A DNA stretch of 54,379 nucleotides from Elusimicrobiota bacterium (lineage in GTDB: Bacteria; Elusimicrobiota; Elusimicrobia; 2-02-FULL-39-32): positions 1 through 54,379 of the forward strand of contig JAKFYJ010000023.1 in assembly GCA_021730935.1 (NCBI GenBank). Reading direction: 5' to 3'. Both the position numbers and the translations under genes were made by a program. Within the stretch, counting starts at the first letter, position 1; each line of letters opens with the position of its first letter. The notes beneath the pieces are model-generated. The model ran no database searches. It was not told the origin of the DNA and worked only from the letters and a program-made list of their open reading frames with translations. Shown one piece after another: positions 48,773 to 54,379 of this stretch.

Positions 48773-49768
48773 TCATTCCGCTTCTTTCAGGAATTGCGCG
48801 GCTTCTTCGGGCGGGGTCGGGTTGATATAAAATCCGGTTCCCCATTCAAAACCGGCGATCTTGGAAAGTTTCGGCGTGATTTCCATATACCAATGGAAGT
48901 GCGGCAGCGACGGATCTTTCAATGGCGAATTGTGGAGGATGAAATTGAAGGGCGGATCGTCCAGCACCACGCGTATCCGGTGAAGAATGTTTTTAAACAT
49001 TTTCGCGAACTGGCTGGCCTCGCTTTTTTGGATGTCCTCGAAATGGGAATCGTGCACTTTGGGGATGATCCAGGTTTCAAACGGGAAGCGCGCCGCAAAA
49101 GGTTCAAAGGCGACGAACTGCTCGTTTTCGGCGACGATGCGTATGTTTTGGGAGAGTTCCTGAGTGATCATGTCGCAGAAGACGCACCGTTCCTTGAAAT
49201 CGAAATATTGTTTCGCACCCAAAATTTCCTGCTTGGCGCGGATCGGAACCATCGGCAGAGCCATGATCTGGGAATGGGGATGATAAAGCGACGCGCCCGC
49301 GGCGGCCCCTTTGTTTTTAAAGACCAAAATATATTCAAACCGCGTGTCTTTCCGGAGATCGATGATGCGGTCCCGGATGGCCCAGATGATGTCCTCCACT
49401 TTTTTATCGTCGAGGTCGGGGATTTCTTTTTTATGTTCCGGCGTCTCAATGAGCACTTCGTGGGCGCCGATGCCGTTCATCTTGTCGTACATCCCCTGGG
49501 CTTCGCGGTTGATGTTGCCTTCAATCTGGAGCGCGGGAAACTTGTTGGGCACGACCCGCACCCACCACCCGTTCTGGTTCTTGGCTCGTTCCGGGGGACC
49601 ATAAGCCAAAATTTCTGAAGGCGTCTTGTCTTCGTTGCCCGGGCAGAAAGGGCAAAACTTTCCCATCTCCGGCTCAATTTCCGTCGAAAATTCGTTCGGC
49701 CGCTTTCCGCGCTCCGTGGAGATGATGACCCAGCGCCCGATGACGGGATCTCTTCTGATCTCAGGCAT
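48773..49768 (-). CDS. galT: Galactose-1-phosphate uridylyltransferase
   Basis: The ATG at 49768 (MPEIRRDPVIGRWVIIS) gives 331 residues, the family length, and overlaps scpB by 8 nt. Zinc site CPFCPGNE, FKNKGAAAGASLYHPHSQI with the catalytic H-x-H-x-Q triad, and PHFHWYMEI all match GalT (HIT superfamily). It exchanges UDP between glucose-1-P and galactose-1-P. The frame upstream to 49861 runs inside scpB. The nearby glgA suggests a storage- or envelope-sugar setting. Confidence 0.95.
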   Translation of the reverse strand: MPEIRRDPVIGRWVIISTERGKRPNEFSTEIEPEMGKFCPFCPGNEDKTPSEILAYGPPERAKNQNGWWVRVVPNKFPALQIEGNINREAQGMYDKMNGIGAHEVLIETPEHKKEIPDLDDKKVEDIIWAIRDRIIDLRKDTRFEYILVFKNKGAAAGASLYHPHSQIMALPMVPIRAKQEILGAKQYFDFKERCVFCDMITQELSQNIRIVAENEQFVAFEPFAARFPFETWIIPKVHDSHFEDIQKSEASQFAKMFKNILHRIRVVLDDPPFNFILHNSPLKDPSLPHFHWYMEITPKLSKIAGFEWGTGFYINPTPPEEAAQFLKEAE

Positions 49769-50504
49769 GTTCTTTTCCTCCGTTTCCGTTTGACGGTTCA
49801 TCGGATGTCCCTGTGTCTTCGATGAGTTGAGGCGCTTCCAGAGTCGCCGTCGCCGTTTCAACCGTCGTTTGAACGGCGGCCTCCGTGGAGGTTTCGGACG
49901 GAAGCTCTGCGGCTGGTTCCGTTTGGGCCAAAGGTTCAGGCGCTTGCGTCGGAGCCGCGGCTTCCTGCGCCTGCTTTCTCTCCGCTTCCCGCGCGAGGTC
50001 TTCGAGCGAAGGCAGATCCGAAATTTTCCACAAATTGAAGTGCCTCAGGAAATCCTGCGCCGTGGCATAAAGCAAAGGCCGTCCGACGGATTCTTTTCTG
50101 CCCGCCACTTTCACGAGTTTGCGTTCCGTGAGCGTTTCAAGCACGCCGATCACTTCCACTCCGCGTATCTCTTCAATCTCGGCGCGCGTGATGGGTTGTT
50201 TATAAGCGATGATGGAGAGGGTTTCAAGGGCGGACTGCGAAAGCTTGAAGAGCGTCTGGTCGCGATAGAGTTTTTTCACCCAATAACCGTATCCTTCTTT
50301 CGTCGCGAACTGATATCCTTCCGCAACCTGAGCGAGCTGGATGGAGGTTGGGCGCGATTCCAAATCAGCTTTGATCTCGTCGATGATCTGCTGAGTGTCT
50401 TCCTGGGATTCTCCCGCGATGTCCGCGATCTCTGCCAAAGGCAAGGCGCGGTTGGTCACGAACAGCAGGCACTCCACGACATTCTTGAATTTTTCTTTAT
50501 CCAT
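49761..50504 (-). CDS. scpB: Segregation and condensation protein B
   Basis: This 247-residue protein has ScpB's two winged-helix domains in residues 1-175 (VECLLFVTNRALPLAEIADI; LSIIAYKQPITRAEIEEIRGV; GRPLLYATAQDFLRHF). It is followed by a low-complexity Ala/Pro/Glu/Thr tail (about 185-247) that is longer than usual. ScpB binds ScpA and SMC in the bacterial condensin complex. It overlaps scpA by 8 nt and galT by 8 nt. Confidence 0.94.
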   Translation of the reverse strand: MDKEKFKNVVECLLFVTNRALPLAEIADIAGESQEDTQQIIDEIKADLESRPTSIQLAQVAEGYQFATKEGYGYWVKKLYRDQTLFKLSQSALETLSIIAYKQPITRAEIEEIRGVEVIGVLETLTERKLVKVAGRKESVGRPLLYATAQDFLRHFNLWKISDLPSLEDLAREAERKQAQEAAAPTQAPEPLAQTEPAAELPSETSTEAAVQTTVETATATLEAPQLIEDTGTSDEPSNGNGGKEHA

Positions 50505-51225
50505 TGGCGGGGGTCTCCGTTGTGCGATAAATCATGATTTCTCCCATTTGCTCGTTCTGCCTGGCGACCACTTGCTTCATGCGGACCAGCTCGAGGAGGG
50601 CGAGGAAGGTCACGATCAATTGCCGCTTGGGCTGGTTGGCGCGGAAAATTTCGCTGAACGCGAGCGCGGGTTTGCCTTCGATCAGGTCCAGGATTTCCCG
50701 GATCTTCTGCTCGAGCGGAATTTCTTCATAAATGAGTTCCTTGACCTCGTCCCCCGCGTTTTTGAGGATGCCCCGGAACGCGTCCAGCAGGTCAAAGAGC
50801 GTGGCGTCCAGGTGGAAATCATCGTCTGAAAATGTGGGAACCTGGTTGCGGTAAAAAATGTCCCGCGCCGCGAACTCTTTCTCGGCCAAAAATTTCGCCG
50901 CTTCCTTGAACTTCTGGTATTCCATGAGCTTCGCCATCAGTTCCATCTGCGGGTCCGGCCCTTCGTTGGCATCCGCGGGGAGCGTGTCTTTGGGCAGGAG
51001 CGAGCGCGCTTTGATCTGGATGAGGGTGGAAGCCATCACCAAAAATTCTCCCGCGACTTCGAGGTTCAAATCTTTCATCAGGCCGATCACGTCCAGATAT
51101 TCCTGAGTGATCTTGGAAACCTGGATGTCCTGAATGTCCATGTCCTCTTTTTTTATGAGATAGAGGAGCAGGTCCAGAGGCCCTTCAAAAATTTCGAGCT
51201 TCACTTCATAGGGCGTTGCGCTCAT
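50497..51225 (-). CDS. scpA: Segregation and condensation protein A
   Basis: The ATG at 51225 overlaps the trpS stop as ATGA and gives 242 residues. YEVKLEIFEGPLDLLLYLIKKEDMDIQDI is the unmistakable kleisin N-terminus. The C-terminal winged helix contains TFLALLELVRMKQVVARQNEQMGEI. ScpA bridges the SMC heads. The frame open to 51519 lies within trpS and is not used. Confidence 0.96.
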   Translation of the reverse strand: MSATPYEVKLEIFEGPLDLLLYLIKKEDMDIQDIQVSKITQEYLDVIGLMKDLNLEVAGEFLVMASTLIQIKARSLLPKDTLPADANEGPDPQMELMAKLMEYQKFKEAAKFLAEKEFAARDIFYRNQVPTFSDDDFHLDATLFDLLDAFRGILKNAGDEVKELIYEEIPLEQKIREILDLIEGKPALAFSEIFRANQPKRQLIVTFLALLELVRMKQVVARQNEQMGEIMIYRTTETPANG

Positions 51226-52265
51226 TGGGCCGCCTCGTGTTTGGGGAATCCGATGGTGTGCAGGACATTGTTGAGTGTGAGCGTTGCGACTTGGGACGCC
51301 TTGTTGGATCCCTCGACAAGAATTCTCTGAACAAGGCCTTTTTCCTTCTTGGCTTTTTCCCGCCGTTCCCGGATGGGTTTTAAATAATGGTCCATTCTCT
51401 TGAACAAATCTTCTTTGCAGGGCCGGCAAGACAAGCTCCCGTCCGCGCAGGATTTCGCGCGCGCGCCGTATTCCACCGGCGGCTCTTCCATCACGCCGTG
51501 GAGTGAATAAACCACGCATCCGGTCGGATTTTCCGGGCAGGGGAGAGGGTGTCCCGGATCATTGGCCTTGATCTTGAGCGGGTCCGTGAACATGGAATTG
51601 ATCTTTTTTCTGAGGATGGTTTCGTCGTCGGAAAGATAAACGCAGTTGTCATAGGACTTGGACATTTTTCGGCTGTCCGTCCCGGGCACTTTGGGCGTGC
51701 GCGAAAGAATCGCCTGGGGTTCCACGAAGGTGGATCTTTTATATAAAAAATTGAACCGCCTTGCAATTTCGCGCGTGAGCTCCAGATGCGGAAGCTGATC
51801 TTCCCCCACCGGCACATGCGTGGCGCGATAAAGCAGGATGTCCGCCGCCTGGAGCACGGGATAACCCAAAAATCCGTGAGTGGAAATTTCCTTGTCTTTC
51901 AGCTCGGTCACTTGTTCCTTATAGGTTGGGTTGCGTTCCAGCCACGAGAGAGGCGTGATCATGGAGAGGATCAAGTTCAGTTCCGCGTGAGGCTGAACCC
52001 AGGATTGGCGGAAGATGACGGATTTTTTGGGGTCCAAGCCCGCCGCGATCCAGTCGATGACCATTTCTTCGATGTTGGAATCGATGGCGGAAGTGTTTTC
52101 GTAATCGGTGGTGAGGGCGTGCCAGTCGGCCACCATAAAAAAGCAGAGGGTGTCGGGGTCGTCCTGCAACTTGACCCAGTTGGCAAGAGCTCCGACATAA
52201 TTCCCGAGGTGCAGTTTCCCCGTCGGCCGCATGCCGGAGAGGATGACGCGTTTAGGCGGTGCCAT
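51222..52265 (-). CDS. trpS: Tryptophanyl-tRNA synthetase
   Basis: This 347-residue class I synthetase is complete. The HIGH-type motif is PTGKLHLGNYVGAL, followed by the Trp pocket region VADWHALTTDYEN. The KMSKS motif reads RKMSKSYDN. VGEDQLPHLELTREIARRFN also matches. A Cys-rich segment near residue 265-285 (CADGSLSCRPCKEDL) is a variant found in some lineages. It is first in the 13-gene operon and has a promoter only 7 nt before its ATG. Confidence 0.96.
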   Translation of the reverse strand: MAPPKRVILSGMRPTGKLHLGNYVGALANWVKLQDDPDTLCFFMVADWHALTTDYENTSAIDSNIEEMVIDWIAAGLDPKKSVIFRQSWVQPHAELNLILSMITPLSWLERNPTYKEQVTELKDKEISTHGFLGYPVLQAADILLYRATHVPVGEDQLPHLELTREIARRFNFLYKRSTFVEPQAILSRTPKVPGTDSRKMSKSYDNCVYLSDDETILRKKINSMFTDPLKIKANDPGHPLPCPENPTGCVVYSLHGVMEEPPVEYGARAKSCADGSLSCRPCKEDLFKRMDHYLKPIRERREKAKKEKGLVQRILVEGSNKASQVATLTLNNVLHTIGFPKHEAAQ

Positions 52266-52272
52266 TTACGCT

Positions 52273-52301
52273 ATGATATTATTCCCGACGGAGGAAGTCA
52301 A
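52273..52301 (-). promoter_or_regulatory. Promoter of the trpS operon, probably leaderless
   Basis: TTGACT (52296-52301) and TATCAT (52273-52278) are spaced by 17 bp. The ATG of trpS begins 7 nt after the -10 box, close to the expected transcription start. Confidence 0.75.
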
Positions 52302-52314
52302 ATTGAAGGGAGCT

Positions 52315-52593
52315 TTAGCGTGACAGTCGCGCTTCCTGGCTGATGGCGCGGTTGAGGAGCACCTTCATCAAAGATTGATAGGGGACGTCCCTCTGGTGAG
52401 CGAGGGCTTTGAGCCGTTCGATAATTGATATCGGAAGCCGAATAGCCATGAGTCTCGTCGTGGGCTTGAGGTTTGGGAAAGTGACTTTCGTGGCATTGGC
52501 TAAGTCCGCATAATCCGACACATCGTGCGATGCCCAGAATTTAAACTCCTGCTCGTCGTTTTTGAAATGAGGGATTCTTTTAAGCTTTTTCAT
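52315..52593 (-). CDS. brnA: BrnA-family antitoxin
   Basis: This 92-residue protein opens KKLKRIPHFKNDEQEFKFWASHDVSDY, the typical start of BrnA/CopG-like antitoxins. A ribbon-helix-helix region follows (RLMAIRLPISIIERLKALAHQRDVPYQSLMKVLL). It overlaps the toxin gene by 14 nt. It should bind the toxin and autorepress. Confidence 0.88.
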   Translation of the reverse strand: MKKLKRIPHFKNDEQEFKFWASHDVSDYADLANATKVTFPNLKPTTRLMAIRLPISIIERLKALAHQRDVPYQSLMKVLLNRAISQEARLSR

Positions 52594-52888
52594 TTCTTTG
52601 CCTCCGTTCTTTGCGGCTCGCGTTTCTGGCTGAGATGACGCGGATCTTATTTTTTCTAATGGTGAAAATCACTGTCAAGGTTCTTCCCGCATTCGTTCTG
52701 CCGATGACATAAAACCGGTCTTCTTTATGTTCCGCCCGTTGCGGAAGCGTTCCAAAATCAGGTTCGCGAAAAAACACTTCCTCGCATTCGAACGGATGAA
52801 CTTCATGTTTTTCGACATTTTTATGAATGTTCCACGGATCCCACTCAAAACCCTCGATCGTTTTCAGCAAGTCCTGGAGGGAATGCAT
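52580..52888 (-). CDS. brnT: BrnT family toxin
   Basis: This 102-residue protein has FEWDPWNIHKNVEKHEVHPFECEEVFF at residues 14-40, the canonical BrnT start, then RFYVIGRTNAGRTLTVIFT and IRVISARNASRKERR. The predicted product is a RelE-like ribonuclease. Promoter TTGAAA (52921-52926), 16 bp, TATAAT (52899-52904) gives a 10-nt gap to the ATG. Confidence 0.9.
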   Translation of the reverse strand: MHSLQDLLKTIEGFEWDPWNIHKNVEKHEVHPFECEEVFFREPDFGTLPQRAEHKEDRFYVIGRTNAGRTLTVIFTIRKNKIRVISARNASRKERRQRNEKA

Positions 52889-52898
52889 TGTTATATTG

Positions 52899-52926
52899 AT
52901 TATAACATTTTTTGGGAGGATTTCAA
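52899..52926 (-). promoter_or_regulatory. Promoter of the second brnTA unit
   Basis: TTGAAA (52921-52926) and TATAAT (52899-52904) are spaced by 16 bp, 10 nt before the toxin ATG. ATATTGATTATAA around the -10 box is partly palindromic and may be the antitoxin operator. Confidence 0.75.
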
Positions 52927-52987
52927 GAAGGCATCTTGAGGACTTGAGCTGAAGACAGAAACCCGGGTCAGCTCACGCTGTCCCTAA

Positions 52988-53617
52988 TTAGACCTTCCAG
53001 TCAGGGTCAGCTTTGATTTGTTCGAGGAGTTTTTGGTAGAGGGAGAGGCGGTCGTTTTCTTTGAGGAGCTTTTCCAGGCCCGTGATCATGGACTGGCGTG
53101 ACCTCTCGCCTTTTTCGCCAAGAGGCAGGATATAAGGAATGCCTTTCACGCGCGCAAAGGCCTTGGGGAGTTTGATGGCTTTCATCCCGAGAGACTTGCA
53201 GACATATTCCGCGACATCGGACTCGTCGGTCAAGTCGTCGTCGATCTTGAGCACATCGCAAAGCTGGTCCATGCCGAAAAGCATCAGCGGGCCATAGGTG
53301 AGTTTCTCGTCGTCCGCAAGCTTGCTCTGGAGCTCGCTGAAAGTCGCTTTCATCTGTTCGGCCATCGGGCCCTGGTTTTCCTTCATCGCATAAGGATAGA
53401 CGAAAGCCATCAGCTCCTGCGCGTGGTCATGATAAAGCACAAAATTTTCCGCGTAGATGACCTGGTGACAATGCGGGCACTCCACCATGTTGAACTCTCC
53501 GCCCAGAATCAGGTCTTTGAGTTCCGGGTCTTCCCCCACCGAGACCGACTGATAAATCTCCGTCTCAAAAGTGTCTCCGCACGCGCATTTGATTTCTTTT
53601 AAAGTTTGTAAGGACAT
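52988..53617 (-). CDS. CpXC-domain protein
   Basis: This 209-residue protein has an N-terminal CpXC-type zinc-binding domain with CACGDTFETEIYQSV (cysteines about 11 and 13) and CPHCHQVIY (about 47-50). A helical C-terminal half with no recognised motif follows. The role of this family is unknown; it is often found in single copies with small TA-rich surroundings. A TGC-TATAAT extended -10 box ends 6 nt before the ATG (53624-53632), so the mRNA is probably leaderless. Confidence 0.85.
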   Translation of the reverse strand: MSLQTLKEIKCACGDTFETEIYQSVSVGEDPELKDLILGGEFNMVECPHCHQVIYAENFVLYHDHAQELMAFVYPYAMKENQGPMAEQMKATFSELQSKLADDEKLTYGPLMLFGMDQLCDVLKIDDDLTDESDVAEYVCKSLGMKAIKLPKAFARVKGIPYILPLGEKGERSRQSMITGLEKLLKENDRLSLYQKLLEQIKADPDWKV

Positions 53618-53623
53618 ATCAAT

Positions 53624-53632
53624 ATTATAGCA
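53624..53632 (-). promoter_or_regulatory. Extended -10 promoter of the CpXC gene
   Basis: TGC-TATAAT with six nt (ATTGAT) to the ATG at 53617. The -35 region is not recognisable. Confidence 0.7.
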
Positions 53633-53655
53633 TGAGCTCGCTTGAGGTTTGCTTG

Positions 53656-53934
53656 TTAATGTATTGCGTGGACGCGTTTGTCTGGGCGTTGGGCGATGGT
53701 GTGGATGATTTCAGAGATGAAAGTCTGATATTTCACGCCCTGATTTTTCGCCTTTTGTTTGATTAAATTTAAATCATTTTGACTGATTGTGATGTTTACA
53801 ATCGTCTTTTTATTGCATGCATTAATTGCTTTAGAAATTCTCTTGAATTCTGCACGACTGACGCTCTTATATTCTCCGCGCATAATTGCGTTTTCGATAC
53901 TTTGTTCGTATTTGTTGAGTTTAAAGATATTCAT
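53656..53934 (-). CDS. Orphan CopG/BrnA-like antitoxin
   Basis: This 92-residue protein is closely similar in layout to the antitoxin at 27506-27796: an N-terminal EQSIENAIMRGEYKSVSRAEFKRI, then IVNITISQNDLNLIKQKAKNQGVKYQTFISEII. No toxin gene adjoins it on either side. It may be a degraded system, an anti-toxin acting in trans, or a lone regulator. TATAAT (53942-53947) is 7 nt before the ATG. Confidence 0.8.
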   Translation of the reverse strand: MNIFKLNKYEQSIENAIMRGEYKSVSRAEFKRISKAINACNKKTIVNITISQNDLNLIKQKAKNQGVKYQTFISEIIHTIAQRPDKRVHAIH

Positions 53935-53941
53935 GGAAAAT

Positions 53942-53947
53942 ATTATA
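53942..53947 (-). promoter_or_regulatory. -10 box of the orphan antitoxin gene
   Basis: A perfect TATAAT 7 nt before the ATG. It fits a leaderless transcript. Confidence 0.65.
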
Positions 53948-53958
53948 CAAAAGAGATT

Positions 53959-54144
53959 TTATTCTTTCTCCGCCGTGAAATTTTCGATTTCGCCTTCGCG
54001 GATTTCGAGCCGGATCAGGATGGGGTGACAGCAGTTCTCGCAATCGAGCACGAATTTCTGCCGTTTTCCCCCCGTGAAGTCCGCGGCATGAGTGTTTTCA
54101 ATCCCGCAATGCGGGCAGGCGAATGAAACGGCGTCTTCGTGCAT
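53959..54144 (-). CDS. CPXCG-motif small zinc-ribbon protein
   Basis: From the ATG at 54144 the protein has 61 residues: ACPHCGIENTHAADFTGGKRQKFVLDCENC is the core, with CPHCG and CENCCHP forming a probable zinc ribbon. It belongs to the small CPXCG cysteine-rich family of unknown role. A TGC-TATGAT extended -10 box (54152-54160) ends 7 nt before the ATG. The frame continues upstream to 54180 but crosses this promoter, so the shorter version is preferred. Confidence 0.85.
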   Translation of the reverse strand: MHEDAVSFACPHCGIENTHAADFTGGKRQKFVLDCENCCHPILIRLEIREGEIENFTAEKE

Positions 54145-54180
54145 GGGGGATATCATAGCATACGCCCAATGCCAAAACAT

Positions 54181-54209
54181 TTGACAAGAAATTTTTCATA
54201 TTGTAAATT
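54181..54209 (+). promoter_or_regulatory. Promoter of the histone-like gene
   Basis: TTGACA (54181-54186) and TAAATT (54204-54209) are spaced by 17 bp. The leader is about 54 nt and ends with an AAGGGGTGA ribosome site. Confidence 0.75.
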
Positions 54210-54269
54210 ATTCAGCTTCGTAATGAAGTTTGTCATGAATTCGTCACACATTAAAAAGGGGTGAAGCGC

Positions 54270-54379
54270 ATGGCCGATACATACGTCGTCGTGAGCAAGG
54301 TTAAAAAAGTCGTCAAAGAAGCCGGATTCCGCACGGGCATGGATTATATCACCGGGCTTTCCGCGAAAGTCGAAGGCAT
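54270..54379 (+). CDS. Bacterial histone-like protein (partial, cut by window edge)
   Basis: Only the first 36 residues are present. They read MADTYVVVSKVKKVVKEAG and continue with FRTGMDYITGLSAKVEG. This closely follows the start of small bacterial histones (DUF1931/HBb type): a short strand, the V-x-S-K-V-K-x-x-x-K helix 1, then the loop and the long helix 2 beginning near TGLSAKV. Such proteins, best known from Bdellovibrio and Leptospira, form histone-fold dimers and coat or bend DNA. The ribosome site AAGGGG is 8 nt before the ATG. The diagnostic C-terminal RKTV motif is outside the window. Confidence 0.72.
   Translation, partial: MADTYVVVSKVKKVVKEAGFRTGMDYITGLSAKVEG

Noticed and set aside
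51226-51519. Longer start for scpA
   Set aside because: It lies inside trpS; the ATG at 51225 gives the exact kleisin N-terminus and an ATGA overlap.
52930-52987. Possible terminator after the CpXC gene
   Set aside because: GAGCTGA/TCAGCTC and GACAG/CTGTC can pair, but the folds compete and no T-run follows, so I do not call it.

Overview
The window looks like a chromosomal piece of a Gram-negative, diderm bacterium. It has meso-DAP peptidoglycan genes, a PorV-like outer-membrane protein, signal peptides and a periplasmic cytochrome. Very tight gene packing, one protein of about 3,800 residues, and secreted proteins ending in FlgD/gliding-type Ig domains make me think of Candidatus Omnitrophota or a related PVC/Elusimicrobia-like lineage. 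That placement is an inference; no rRNA is present to confirm it.

Layout. (1) 1-9775, minus strand: a canonical dcw operon, mraZ-rsmH-ftsL-ftsI-murE-murF-mraY-murD-ftsW, with ftsW cut by the window edge. A consensus promoter and 10-bp-phased MraZ boxes precede mraZ. (2) 9812-14225, minus: an RNA-processing and housekeeping block of gph, moeB/thiF-rhodanese, tRNA-Phe, DUF1573-cytochrome c, tRNA-Val, a CT398-type zinc-ribbon protein, RNase HI and the RNase P RNA, ended by a terminator. (3) 14318-14857: a BrnT/BrnA toxin-antitoxin pair. (4) 14932-26316, minus: one giant exported or membrane protein containing a phosphoglucose-isomerase-like and a phosphoglucomutase-like region, with its own terminator. 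(5) 26344-27225: a gene-poor divergent region holding a 163-bp inverted-repeat structured element, a doubtful small secreted ORF, and a perfect-consensus promoter with three 11-bp-phased T-rich repeats. (6) 27226-28291, plus: a toxin/antitoxin pair and a SixA-like phosphatase. (7) 28288-39100, minus: a run of nine tightly packed genes. It starts with a MerR-REC regulator, an FN3/FlgD-like secreted protein, a PorV-coiled-coil protein, a histidine kinase and a coiled-coil/TPR membrane protein. It continues with a methyltransferase, an amino-acid permease, a VanY-hydrolase fusion and a secreted cyclase. (8) 39294-52265, minus: a 13-gene operon starting with trpS and running through scpA, scpB, galT, glgA, DUF5693, csaB, ftsX, envC, ctpA, an unknown gene and tsaD to a membrane protein. 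(9) 52315-54379: a second BrnT/BrnA pair, two small cysteine-motif proteins, an orphan antitoxin, and, on the plus strand at the edge, the 5' end of what looks like a bacterial histone gene.

How it fits together. The dcw cluster and the ftsX-envC-ctpA-csaB stretch build and remodel the envelope. The MerR-REC/kinase/PorV/FlgD-Ig group looks like a dedicated surface-sensing or surface-display module. The giant protein joins the two enzymes that interconvert glucose-1-P, glucose-6-P and fructose-6-P, while glgA and galT elsewhere in the window use the same sugar pool. At least six transcription-unit-first genes have a -10 box only 6-8 nt before the start codon, which suggests that leaderless mRNAs are common here.

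The best candidates for something undescribed are the giant isomerase-mutase protein with its duplicated catalytic-serine loop, the MerR-REC surface module with its palindromic operator, the wobble-compatible 163-bp hairpin element, and the histone gene.
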